DNA of 64,000 nucleotides from JB111 sp049856295 (GTDB lineage Bacteria > Actinomycetota > Actinomycetes > Actinomycetales > Actinomycetaceae), in contig NZ_JBNDMZ010000009.1 in NCBI RefSeq assembly GCF_049856295.1, positions 130,674-194,673 on the forward strand. Reading direction: 5' to 3'. The notes under the pieces are model-generated. The model saw only the letters and a program-made list of their open reading frames with translations, did not search any database and had not been told where the DNA came from. This document shows, in pieces, positions 33,206 through 40,795 of this stretch (position 1 is its first letter; every line of letters begins with the position of its first letter). The translations under genes and the position numbers were made by a program.

Positions 33206-33712
33206 CTAGCCGCCGAGCGCGGCGGGGTACGCCCACAGCGCGAGCGCAGCGGCACCCACCGCGAGCACGAGGGCGAGCACGGCGAGCACGATCGTGGTCA
33301 CGGCTCGCCGGCGCAGCACCAGGGGCATGAGCAGCAGTCCGACCGCGAGCGTGCCGAGCATCGCCGCCAGCGCCAGCACGGCACCCGCGTCGGTGGCCGT
33401 CCGCTCGTCCGCCCCGGCGTCGGCGGCGTCGACCTCCCCCCAGGTGAAGCCGAAGTACCCCGCCGAGATGGTGAGGGCCGCGAGGACTGCCACCATCCAG
33501 TAGCGGTTGCGCTGCCCGCTGCGCTCGGTCACCTCACGCGTGACCCGGATGTCGCGCTCGTGCTCGCGCCGCGCGCGCTCCCGACGCTCGGCCGTCTCCA
33601 CCGCACGCCGATCGGCGGCGGTGGCGTCCGAGGCGGTCGCGTCCGAGTCGATCCTGGGTGGTTGGCCGTCCTGGTCCCCGCCCGCGGGCCCGACACCGGG
33701 TTCGTCAGTCAT
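33206..33712 (-). CDS. Four-helix membrane protein with charged N-terminal tail
   Basis: A 168-residue protein. Residues 1-68 are hydrophilic, with an Arg/Glu-rich helix (RREHERDIRVTREVTERSG) likely to be cytoplasmic. Three or four membrane helices follow (MVAVLAALTISAGYFGFTW, LALAAMLGTLAVGLLLMPL, IVLAVLALVLAVGAAALALW). Its layout and the FTWGEVDAAD motif after the first helix resemble the 115-residue protein at 34342-34689 (FAWGHADATA). No known function was recognised. Confidence 0.7.
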   Translation of the reverse strand: MTDEPGVGPAGGDQDGQPPRIDSDATASDATAADRRAVETAERRERARREHERDIRVTREVTERSGQRNRYWMVAVLAALTISAGYFGFTWGEVDAADAGADERTATDAGAVLALAAMLGTLAVGLLLMPLVLRRRAVTTIVLAVLALVLAVGAAALALWAYPAALGG

Positions 33713-33730
33713 GGCCGCCTCCTCGTGCGC

Positions 33731-34267
33731 TCAGTCGTCGTACCCGACGAAGCCCACGGGGATGCGCCCGCCCGACCCGCGCCAGACCGCGGCGGCGTGG
33801 TCGGTCCCCAGCCCGCCGTACAGCTCGATCATCCCGACGCCGGTGGCGGCGAGGTCGCCGGCGAGGCCCTCGGTCTCGCGGAGCGAGCCGACCGGGATGA
33901 TCGTCACGTCGGCGTGCTCGACGCGGGCGACCTCCCGCCGGGCCGGCACGAGGAAGACCTGCGGTGCGGCCTCGCCACGGTCGAACGCGCGCTTGAAGTC
34001 GGCGACGAGCTCGAGGGACTCGAACCCGTAGCGGTTGAGCCCGACCCGGACCGGTTCCTCGCGCTCCTCCGTCGCGAGCGCGTCGAGGACCTCGGACGCG
34101 ACGTCGACGGGGAGCCCCCCGCACAGCTCGAGCCGGGTCCACCCCTCCCCCGCGAGCCGGAGGGCCTCGGTGACGACGTCGCTGGCCTCCGCCCCCACGA
34201 CCGTCAGGCTCGGCGTGCTCAGGCGCGCACCGGGCGTTCCTTCGTACAGCACTGCTGTCGGTTCCAT
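33731..34267 (-). CDS. DUF6506-like protein with two tandem domains
   Basis: A 178-residue cytosolic protein with an ATG at 34267. It appears to hold two copies of the same fold. The first has LTVVGAEASDVVTEALRLAG and ends RLELCGGLPVDVASEVLDAL. The second has VTIIPVGSLRETEGLAGDLA and ends MIELYGGLGTDHAAAV, finishing with VGFVGYDD. The ELCGG/ELYGG signature is that of the small DUF6506 family, usually one domain of about 105 residues. Function unknown. It is transcribed between the two related membrane proteins. Confidence 0.7.
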   Translation of the reverse strand: MEPTAVLYEGTPGARLSTPSLTVVGAEASDVVTEALRLAGEGWTRLELCGGLPVDVASEVLDALATEEREEPVRVGLNRYGFESLELVADFKRAFDRGEAAPQVFLVPARREVARVEHADVTIIPVGSLRETEGLAGDLAATGVGMIELYGGLGTDHAAAVWRGSGGRIPVGFVGYDD

Positions 34268-34341
34268 GTGTACGACAACACCGCGTGCGCGACGCGTGTT
34301 CCTGCCGGTGGTGCACCGTCCGCCGCCCGTGACCGCACCGG

Positions 34342-34689
34342 CTACAGGTCGACGACCATCGGGTGGACGACGAGGAAGAGCACGGCGGCCACCACGAGGA
34401 GCAGCACCGAGAGCCCGATACCGACCGCCACCGCCCGTTCCTTGCCGGGCTCCCGCCCGAGCAGCGTGGCCACGAGGTTGCCGAGCCCGAAGGTGCCGAC
34501 GGCGGCCGCCCCGGCCACCACCATCGCCGCGGTCTGCACGCCCTCCTCGTCGAGCCCGAGGGCCGTCGCGTCGGCGTGGCCCCAGGCGAACCCGCCGAAG
34601 GCTGCGAGCGCCGCGAGACCGATGATCAGCGGCACGAGCCACGAGCGCTTCTCGCCGGCGGTCGGCGACGGCGCGTAGGGGTCGGTCAT
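34342..34689 (-). CDS. Small three- to four-helix membrane protein
   Basis: A 115-residue protein with an ATG at 34689. Helices are visible at LVPLIIGLAALAAFGGFAWG, AMVVAGAAAVGTFGLGNLVA and AVGIGLSVLLLVVAAVLFLVV. It shares topology and a GxFAWG/GYFGFTWG motif with the protein at 33206-33712. No function was recognised. Its start is 14 bp from the divergent glutaminase gene, leaving almost no promoter space between them. Confidence 0.7.
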   Translation of the reverse strand: MTDPYAPSPTAGEKRSWLVPLIIGLAALAAFGGFAWGHADATALGLDEEGVQTAAMVVAGAAAVGTFGLGNLVATLLGREPGKERAVAVGIGLSVLLLVVAAVLFLVVHPMVVDL

Positions 34690-34703
34690 GTGACGATGGT
34701 GCC

Positions 34704-35984
34704 ATGCGTTCCCAGGTCTCCGAGTACCTCGACGAGATCGTCGCCGCGACAGCCACGGGCCCGGCACGCGGCGAACCGGCGACCTACATCCCCGAGCTCG
34801 CCCACGTCGACCCGACGCTGCTCGGCGTCGCCCTGACCACGACGGACGGCGTGACGTACGCGGCGGGCGACGCCGACACGATGCTCTCGATCCAGTCGAT
34901 CTCGAAGCCGTTCGTCTACGCCCTCGCGATGCGCGACCGGGGCATCGCCGCCGTCGAGGAGAAGGTGGGCGTCGAGCCCTCCGGCGAGGCGTTCAACGAG
35001 ATGACGCTCGAGGAGGTGTCCAAGCGCCCGTACAACCCGATGATCAACGCAGGTGCGCTGGCCACGCACGCGCTCGTCGGCGAGCCCGGCATCACCGACG
35101 AGGAACGGGACGAGCTGGTCCTCGCCGGGCTCTCCGCGTTCGCCGGGCGCCGCCTCGAGGTGGACGAGAAGGTGCACGGCTCCGAGATGGACACCGCGCA
35201 CCGCAACTTCTCGATCGCCCACATGCTCTACGGCTACGACATCCTCACCATCGATGCCCACGCCGCCGTCCGCGGGTACACGCGCCAGTGCGCGATCCGT
35301 GCGAGCCCGCGCGACCTGTCCGTCATGGCCGCCACCCTCGCCAACGGCGGCACCAACCCGGTGACCGGTGAGCAGGTCGTCCCCGTCGACGTCGTGCGCC
35401 AGACCCTGTCCGTCATGCTCGCCTGCGGGATGTACGACGCCGCGGGCGACTGGATCACCGACGTCGGGATCCCGGCCAAGAGCGGGGTCGGGGGCGGGCT
35501 CATCGGCGCCCTGCCCGGGCAGCTCGGCGTCGCCTCCTTCTCCCCGCCGTTGGACGAGCACGGGTCGAGCGCCCGCGGCGTGGAGATCTTCGAGCGGCTC
35601 AGTCACGACTTCGGGCTGCACCTCATGAGCGTCCCGCCGCTGACGCGCTCGGTCATCCGGGACCGCGGCAGCGTCGATCTGATCGACGGGCGCTCCGCGA
35701 CGAGCTACGTCCTCCAGGGCCCCCTGCGCTTCTCGAGCGTGGAGGCCGTGGTCCGCGTCGTGACGGACAACCCGCCGGAGCACCGGTCGGTCGTCGTCGA
35801 CACCACGTCCGCGACGTCGGTCGACGCGACGGCGGCCCGGATGCTCGGTGACCTCGTCGCGCGGTTGCGGGCGGAGGGCTACGAGGCATGGCTCGTCGGC
35901 CTGCCCGGGATCATCGACCCCGACGACGTCGCCGCGGACGTGAGCGTGGTCCCCTCGGTCGGCGAGATCGACCTGCGGTCCTGA
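34704..35984 (+). CDS. glsA: Glutaminase A with C-terminal STAS domain
   Basis: A 426-residue enzyme converting glutamine to glutamate and ammonia. Residues about 1-305 are the serine-dependent glutaminase. The SxxK catalytic pair is S65/K68 in SIQSISKPF. RPYNPMINAGALAT and the conserved GIPAKSGVGGGLIGALPGQL are also present. Residues about 320-420 form a STAS domain (SVVVDTTSATSVDATAARML), the anti-sigma-antagonist-type fold, which could regulate activity or bind a nucleotide. This fusion is known in actinobacterial glutaminases. No transporter or operon partner is adjacent. Confidence 0.93.
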   Translation: MRSQVSEYLDEIVAATATGPARGEPATYIPELAHVDPTLLGVALTTTDGVTYAAGDADTMLSIQSISKPFVYALAMRDRGIAAVEEKVGVEPSGEAFNEMTLEEVSKRPYNPMINAGALATHALVGEPGITDEERDELVLAGLSAFAGRRLEVDEKVHGSEMDTAHRNFSIAHMLYGYDILTIDAHAAVRGYTRQCAIRASPRDLSVMAATLANGGTNPVTGEQVVPVDVVRQTLSVMLACGMYDAAGDWITDVGIPAKSGVGGGLIGALPGQLGVASFSPPLDEHGSSARGVEIFERLSHDFGLHLMSVPPLTRSVIRDRGSVDLIDGRSATSYVLQGPLRFSSVEAVVRVVTDNPPEHRSVVVDTTSATSVDATAARMLGDLVARLRAEGYEAWLVGLPGIIDPDDVAADVSVVPSVGEIDLRS

Positions 35985-35985
35985 C

Positions 35986-36606
35986 CTACTCCTCGGACTC
36001 GCCGCGGTAGAACGCGGAGGATCGTGCGGCGGCTGCGGCGGCCGACCCAGGGTCGATCCCCGTCGCGAGATGCGCGGACTCCCAGGCGCGCGCCAGCTCC
36101 GCGACGAACCGCAGGCCGGCGGCCGACGTGCTGAACTCGCCCATGGCCTCCGGCGTGGAGCGTGGGTCGCCCGCGAGGAACAGGGCCAGGGCGAGGAACG
36201 CGCCGTCCCAGCCGATCCCGGTCGCGGCCGGACCGAACTCGTCCCAGTGGTCGTCGGCGGGCACCGTGTGCCGCAGCGTCACCGTGGTGCCTCCGCCGGA
36301 AGGCACGATCGACACGCCGAGCCGGCTCGAGTCGCCCGCGTACTCCCAGGTGACCTCGAGCGCGCCGGGCTCCACGCACCGCTCGACCGTGCCCTCGGTC
36401 CCGCTGCCGGTCAGCCGGTAGCGGCCGCCCTCGCGCAGGTCGCCCTCGACGGGTTCGAGCCACGTCGCCAGGCGGGCCGGGTCGGTGAAGGCGGACCAGA
36501 GCTCGGCGGCCTTCGCGCCGAACGTCTGGGTGAGGACCACGGAGTGCTCGCCGTCCCCGGCCTCGACGACGCGTCCGACGGCCGCGATCTGCTGCGAGAG
36601 GTCCAC
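35986..36606 (-). CDS. SRPBCC (AHSA1-type) domain protein
   Basis: A 206-residue protein with a GTG at 36606. The AHSA1 core runs TQTFGAKAAELWSAFTDPARLATWLEPVEGDLREGG and continues GALEVTWEYAGDSSRLGVSI. The C-terminal WDGAFLALALFLAGDP helix and a Ser/Ala tail complete it. Such proteins bind small hydrophobic ligands and are often paired with ArsR-type regulators or VOC proteins, as here. It follows the VOC gene on the same strand after a 55-bp gap, so co-transcription is plausible. Function unknown. Confidence 0.82.
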   Translation of the reverse strand: MDLSQQIAAVGRVVEAGDGEHSVVLTQTFGAKAAELWSAFTDPARLATWLEPVEGDLREGGRYRLTGSGTEGTVERCVEPGALEVTWEYAGDSSRLGVSIVPSGGGTTVTLRHTVPADDHWDEFGPAATGIGWDGAFLALALFLAGDPRSTPEAMGEFSTSAAGLRFVAELARAWESAHLATGIDPGSAAAAAARSSAFYRGESEE

Positions 36607-36661
36607 CCCGCCACGGTGCCAACCGGGCAGGGCGTCCGCAAGCCGACGGGCCGCCGCAACG

Positions 36662-37087
36662 TCACTCGGGAAGCGGGGCCCCGGGGTAGGTGCCGAACGT
36701 CCAGCTGTTGCCCTCGAGGTCGTCGACGCCGAACTCGCGGCTCCCGTAGTCCGTGTCGTCGAGCGGACGCATGATCGTGGCGCCCTGGGCGGTGGCGCGC
36801 TCGTACAGCGCGTCGACGTCGGGGACGACCACGTAGGCCGTCCCCGAGCCGGGCTCGCGCCCCCACGGCTTGTCGGCGTCGTACGTGCCGAGCATGATGC
36901 CGCCGGCGGTGCCGGGTCGGCGGAGCTCGGCGTGGTGGACGACGTCGCCGTCGTCGTAGGTCGCTGTCGACACGAAGCCGAGGGCGTCGACGAAGAAGTC
37001 GATGAGGGCCTTCGCGTCACGTGCCTGGAGCGTGGTCCAGACGGCCGGGTCGGTGGTGGTCGTGGTGGCCTGCTCGTTGTCGCTCAT
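36662..37087 (-). CDS. VOC-family (PhnB/glyoxalase-like) protein
   Basis: A 141-residue protein with a Thr-rich N-terminus followed by TTLQARDAKALIDFFVDALG, VVHHAELRRPGTAGGIMLG, TAYVVVPDVDALYERATAQG and FGVDDLEGNSWTFGTYPG. The pattern matches the PhnB-like group. Its start codon lies inside the 3' end of the AraC gene (overlap of 71 bp), so the two are translationally linked. Substrate unknown. Confidence 0.85.
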   Translation of the reverse strand: MSDNEQATTTTTDPAVWTTLQARDAKALIDFFVDALGFVSTATYDDGDVVHHAELRRPGTAGGIMLGTYDADKPWGREPGSGTAYVVVPDVDALYERATAQGATIMRPLDDTDYGSREFGVDDLEGNSWTFGTYPGAPLPE

Positions 37088-37943
37088 GGTCCGATGCTGC
37101 CGTTCCGCCGTGCCCGCCGGCTTGAATGTTTCGGCGCTCCTCGTCGATCCAGGCCGTCGGCGGGATCCCCGCGTGGCGCGTGAACTCCCGGGTGAGGTGG
37201 GCCTGGTCGGCGTACCCGGTCTCGGCTGCCGCTCGGGCGAGGTCGGTGCCACCCTCACGGACCTGCGCGGAGATCGCAGCGACCACGCGCTCGAACCGCA
37301 TGAGCCCGCCGACCGCCTTCGGGCCGGCACCGATCTCGCGCCGGAAGAGGGTCGAGAGGTGCCGCTCCGAGAGCCCGACCTCGCCCGCGAGCCGGCGCAC
37401 CGGGATCCGCCCGCCCGTGCGCTGAAGCAGGTGCCACGCGTGGGCGAGCTCCGGCCGGACGGCCGCCCGATCGTCGTACCGGCGGGCCAGGGCGCCGACG
37501 AGGTGGGCGAAGACCTCCCGCCAGCCGTTCGCCTCCGCCGCCCGACCGGCGAGCTCGTCGCCCCACGCGCCCACGAGAGAGGTGCCGTCGAAGTCGGTGA
37601 CGCTCAGCTCGGCCGCCGGCACGCCGAGGACGGAGCGGGCGGCAAGGGGGTGCAGGGCCAGCTGGACGCCCGCCTGGTCGCTGCGCTGGTCCACAAGGCT
37701 CGCGGTGCGGTGCAGCCCGCCGAGGAGGATCCGCGTCGGCCGGGTCGCGGCCAGCTCCTCGGACGAGGCGGCGGCGCGGACCCCGTCGTCGAGGGCGATG
37801 ATGAAGGTGAGACCGGCGGACGGAAGTCCACGGTGCACGGTCTCGGGAGCACCGTGGGCGCGGTAGCCGACAGCGGTGACGGCGCCGGGCACGGACCGCG
37901 GCGGTGCGTGGACGAACTCCCAGACGGGTCGCTGACCGGTCAT
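37017..37943 (-). CDS. AraC-family transcriptional regulator
   Basis: A 308-residue regulator. The N-terminal DUF6597-like half is ligand-binding (VHRGLPSAGLTFIIALDDG). The C-terminal DNA-binding domain has IPVRRLAGEVGLSERHLSTLF and RAAAETGYADQAHLTREF. After the last helix about 40 residues extend past the family's normal end (HERQRAGHHDHHRPGRLDH), encoded by the overlap with the VOC gene. It probably controls the VOC/SRPBCC operon. Confidence 0.86.
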   Translation of the reverse strand: MTGQRPVWEFVHAPPRSVPGAVTAVGYRAHGAPETVHRGLPSAGLTFIIALDDGVRAAASSEELAATRPTRILLGGLHRTASLVDQRSDQAGVQLALHPLAARSVLGVPAAELSVTDFDGTSLVGAWGDELAGRAAEANGWREVFAHLVGALARRYDDRAAVRPELAHAWHLLQRTGGRIPVRRLAGEVGLSERHLSTLFRREIGAGPKAVGGLMRFERVVAAISAQVREGGTDLARAAAETGYADQAHLTREFTRHAGIPPTAWIDEERRNIQAGGHGGTAASDHERQRAGHHDHHRPGRLDHAPGT

Positions 37944-37967
37944 CGCCCCACGATAGGTCCGGTCCGC

Positions 37968-38354
37968 TCAGTCGCGCGGCGACGTCGTCGGAGGTGTGGC
38001 CGCCGCGACGATCGCCTCGGCGAGCGGGACGGTCCGCGCCGTGTAGTACGCCCATCGACCGGCCTGCGAGCGGTCGACGAGCCCGGCGGCGACGAGCCGG
38101 CCGAGATGGTGGGAGAGCGTCGACTGGCCCACCCCGAGCTGCTCCGGCATGTGGCACGAGCACACCCGCGCGCCCGGTGTCGCAGCGATGTGGGCGTAGA
38201 GGCGGGCGCGGACGGGATCGGCCAGCGCCTTCGCGACAGCGGCGACCTCCGCGGCGGTCGACTCCGTCATCGCCGGAGCGTCCGGGGCGCAGCACCCGTC
38301 CGCCGACGGCTCGCGGGAGACCGCCACGAGGCCGAGGTCGGGGTGTGTCGTCAT
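37968..38354 (-). CDS. ArsR/SmtB-family metalloregulator
   Basis: A 128-residue repressor with a winged helix (VAKALADPVRARLYAHIAA then QSTLSHHLGRLVAAGLVDRS). Candidate thiol ligands are VCSCH in the DNA-binding helix 3, as in arsenite-sensing ArsR proteins, and GCCAPD near the N-terminus. An ATG at 38354 faces an inverted repeat and a divergent Cys-rich microprotein gene. It probably senses arsenite or a soft metal, but the sensed species is not proven. Confidence 0.9.
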   Translation of the reverse strand: MTTHPDLGLVAVSREPSADGCCAPDAPAMTESTAAEVAAVAKALADPVRARLYAHIAATPGARVCSCHMPEQLGVGQSTLSHHLGRLVAAGLVDRSQAGRWAYYTARTVPLAEAIVAAATPPTTSPRD

Positions 38355-38372
38355 GAGATCAGCATAGAACGG

Positions 38373-38388
38373 ATCGACAGGCATCGAT
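38373..38388. promoter_or_regulatory. Candidate ArsR operator
   Basis: ATCGACAGGCATCGAT is an ATCGA-N6-TCGAT perfect inverted repeat, 18 bp upstream of the ArsR-type gene's ATG and 68 bp from the divergent microprotein start. Confidence 0.65.
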
Positions 38389-38456
38389 ATGGGGGTAGGG
38401 TCGACACCGACGGCCGTCGATCCCCGGCGGCCCGACGCGACGAGAGGGGAGTGCCC

Positions 38457-38585
38457 ATGAGCACGCACGCGACCGAGGACACCGCCCGCGCCACCGGCTC
38501 GGACACCGCCACGACCTTCCGGCTCACCGACGTCTCCGCCACCGGCGGCGGCTGCTGCGGTGGCCAGGGCTGCGGCTGCTACTGA
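38457..38585 (+). CDS. Cysteine-rich 42-residue microprotein
   Basis: A 42-residue protein whose ATG at 38457 follows AGAGGGGAG. The N-terminal 28 residues are Thr/Ala-rich (MSTHATEDTARATGSDTATT, then FRLTDVSA). The last 14 hold four cysteines in GGGCCGGQGCGCY. Divergent placement from an ArsR repressor with an operator-like site between suggests a metal-responsive thiol peptide. It is too short for known metallothioneins and no family is recognised. A bidirectional hairpin follows 39 bp later. Confidence 0.6.
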   Translation: MSTHATEDTARATGSDTATTFRLTDVSATGGGCCGGQGCGCY

Positions 38586-38624
38586 CCGCACCACCCCGGT
38601 CACCGACCGGGAACGGCACGAAAC

Positions 38625-38662
38625 GAGGGGCCGGGTCCGCCACGCTGCGGACCCGGCCCCTC
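38625..38662. terminator. Bidirectional terminator hairpin
   Basis: GAGGGGCCGGGTCCGC and GCGGACCCGGCCCCTC form a perfect 16-bp stem with a CACGCT loop. It separates the microprotein gene from the convergent ATP-grasp gene. Confidence 0.85.
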
Positions 38663-38678
38663 CGTCACACCGGCGGCG

Positions 38679-39596
38679 TCACCAGAAGGCGCGCACCGCG
38701 ATCGCGTCCGCGAACGCCTCGAGGCCGTCGTCCACGGCGCCGAGGTACAGCGAGCCGTCGATGAGCGAGATCTCCATGACGTAGAAGCCGCCCTTGCCGT
38801 CGCGCACGAGGTCGACACGGCAGAACAGCAGCTGCTCGTCGCGGCCGAGCCGGTCCTTGATGTAGCCATGGATGGACTTGCGGATCTGCTCGCCCCAGCG
38901 CCACTCCTCCTCCGAGGCCTCCCGGGAGGAGACGACCTCCTCGTGGACGTCGTCGACCGAACGGAATGAGGGGTGGAGCATCGGCTCCTTGACGACCATG
39001 TGCTCGGAGAGGCCGTTGAAGTAGATGAGCGAGATCTCGCCCTCGCGGTCGATCTGGTCGAGGTAGCGCTGGACCATGACGGTGCGCCCCTTCTTCAGCT
39101 GACGCTCGGCGTGGAGGATCGCCTCCTGGCGCGAGGCCGCGTCCGTCGAGGTGTACCGCCCCGTGCCGCGCCCGCCCGAGGACACCGCGGGCTTGACGAC
39201 GAAGTCGCCGAAGGCCGGCATGCGCGTGTGGATCTGGTGCTTGTTGTAGCCGTGGTCGGGCTCGAGCCAGACGGTGGGGATGATCGGCATGCCGCGCTTC
39301 TCGAGCTCGAGCAGATAGTGCTTGTCGGTGTTCCACTCCATGACGTCGGGGTGGTTGAGCACCCGGCGCAACGAGTTCGTCCACGTGCGGAACTGGTCGA
39401 GCTTCTGGGCGTAGTCGCGCACGCCACGGACCACCACGAGCCCCGCGTCCTGCCAGTCGACGGTGGGGTCGTCCCACACCTTCACGCGCACGTCGATGCC
39501 GCGGGCACGCAGCGCGTCGGGCAGTCCTCGCTCGTCGTCGCTCAGCTCCGGCGCTCCGGACCACGTGGCAAGGGTGACTACAGGCGTCGTCGACAT
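38679..39596 (-). CDS. ATP-grasp domain protein (RimK/glutathione-synthetase-like)
   Basis: A 305-residue predicted ligase. The N-terminal segment VTLATWSGAPELSDDERGLP and WDDPTVDWQDAGLVVVRG match a group of ATP-grasp enzymes often found in actinobacteria. The ATP-binding region has FGDFVVKPAVSSGGRGTGRY, and VMVQRYLDQIDREGEISLIY follows. The final metal-binding motif is FCRVDLVRDGKGGFYVMEIS. The acid and amine substrates are unknown. The ATG at 39596 is followed outward by a partial dispersed-repeat copy. Confidence 0.82.
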   Translation of the reverse strand: MSTTPVVTLATWSGAPELSDDERGLPDALRARGIDVRVKVWDDPTVDWQDAGLVVVRGVRDYAQKLDQFRTWTNSLRRVLNHPDVMEWNTDKHYLLELEKRGMPIIPTVWLEPDHGYNKHQIHTRMPAFGDFVVKPAVSSGGRGTGRYTSTDAASRQEAILHAERQLKKGRTVMVQRYLDQIDREGEISLIYFNGLSEHMVVKEPMLHPSFRSVDDVHEEVVSSREASEEEWRWGEQIRKSIHGYIKDRLGRDEQLLFCRVDLVRDGKGGFYVMEISLIDGSLYLGAVDDGLEAFADAIAVRAFW

Positions 39597-39597
39597 G

Positions 39598-39608
39598 AAC
39601 CGCAATCT
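39598..39608 (-). repeat. Dispersed intergenic repeat, partial copy
   Basis: AACCGCAATCT immediately upstream of the ATP-grasp start matches half of the type-1 repeat. It is the second-weakest copy. Confidence 0.45.
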
Positions 39609-39800
39609 ACCTGCGACACCGCACCGGGGCTGCCCGACGCCACCGGGAGCCGCGGCGGGCCCGTCCGTGCCGTGGCTCACGACGCCCTGGTCAGCATGTG
39701 AGACAGCCCGATGCGGCCCCGTCCGGCGCGGCGGCGCGATGCAGAGTGCTCCTCGTTCTCCCGGGCACCCCCCGGCCTCTCCGCACGAACAGGGATCACC

Positions 39801-40709
39801 ATGACCACTCGTCGCACCCGCCGCGCAGGCACGCTCCTCGCGCTCGCCGCCGCCCTCCCCCTCGCCCTCGCCGCCTGCTCGTCCGACGAGCCGGCCGACG
39901 GTGAGGAGCGCGGCGCCTCGGCCGACTCCCCCATCCGCATCGGCGTGGTCGGCGCGGCCGACCCGCAGTGGGACATCTTCACCGAGCTCGCCGAGGAGGA
40001 GGGGATCTACATCCAGATCGGGGACTTCTCCGAGTACACGCAGCCGAACCCCGCGCTCGCGGACGGCGACCTCGAGCTCAACCAGTTCCAGCACCTGCTC
40101 TACCTCGCGCAGCACAACGCCGACACCGGTGACGACCTCACCCCGATCGGGGCCACCGCCGTCTACCCGCTGGGCGTGTACTCGACCGAGTTCACCGACG
40201 TCGAGTCGATCCCGGACGGCTCCGAGATCGCCATCCCGAACGACGTGACCAACCAGGCGCGCGCCCTGTTCGTCCTCGAGGAGGCCGGACTCGTTACGCT
40301 CAACGAGGACGCCGGCGTGGTGCCCGACCCCACGGATGTCGACGAGGGCGCCTCGCGCGTGACCGTCGCCCCGATGGACGCCACCCAGACCGTCGTTGCG
40401 CTTGACTCCGTCGCCGCGTCGGTCGTCAACAACGACTTCGTCGCCGACGCCGGACTCACGCCCGCCGACGCGATCTTCGAGGACTCCGCCGAGTCCGAGG
40501 GTGCGCGCCCGTACATCAACGTCTTCGCCGCCCCCGCCGACCAGGCGGACAACGAGACCTACGCCCGCCTCGTCGAGATCTTCCACGAGCAGGAGGTCGT
40601 CGACGCGCTCCAGGAGGCCTCGGGCGGCACCGCCTCGATCGCGGACCAGGACCCGGCCGAGCTGCAGGAGATCCTCGCCGAGGTCGAGGCCTCCCTCGCC
40701 GAGGGCTGA
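39801..40709 (+). CDS. metQ: MetQ/NlpA-family substrate-binding lipoprotein
   Basis: A 302-residue lipoprotein. The signal peptide is basic (MTTRRTRRAG), then hydrophobic, ending in lipobox LALAAC at about residue 27-32. The NlpA domain follows: WDIFTELAEEEGIYIQIGDF, NPALADGDLELNQFQH and IPDGSEIAIPNDVTNQARAL. It captures methionine (or a related amino acid) outside the membrane and delivers it to the MetNI permease. metN and metI follow in the same direction, with a strong hairpin before metN. Confidence 0.93.
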   Translation: MTTRRTRRAGTLLALAAALPLALAACSSDEPADGEERGASADSPIRIGVVGAADPQWDIFTELAEEEGIYIQIGDFSEYTQPNPALADGDLELNQFQHLLYLAQHNADTGDDLTPIGATAVYPLGVYSTEFTDVESIPDGSEIAIPNDVTNQARALFVLEEAGLVTLNEDAGVVPDPTDVDEGASRVTVAPMDATQTVVALDSVAASVVNNDFVADAGLTPADAIFEDSAESEGARPYINVFAAPADQADNETYARLVEIFHEQEVVDALQEASGGTASIADQDPAELQEILAEVEASLAEG

Positions 40710-40739
40710 CCGGGACCGGACGACCGACGAACCGTCACC

Positions 40740-40773
40740 GGCGGAGCGCGACCCCTCACGGTCGCGCTCCGCC
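40740..40773 (+). other. 14-bp intra-operon hairpin between metQ and metN
   Basis: GGCGGAGCGCGACC and GGTCGCGCTCCGCC form a perfect stem with a 6-nt loop (CCTCAC). It lies 31 bp after the metQ stop and 22 bp before the metN start. It may act as a partial terminator or mRNA stabiliser that makes the lipoprotein more abundant than the permease. No T-tract follows. Confidence 0.75.
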
Positions 40774-40795
40774 GCCACCGTGAGGGGCACCCCGC

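Noticed and set aside
34704..35984. Glutaminase split by a frameshift
   Set aside because: The frame is uninterrupted and the STAS fusion is known for this family.
38457..38585. Heavy-metal-associated (HMA) domain
   Set aside because: The peptide is too short and lacks the GMTCxxC pattern.
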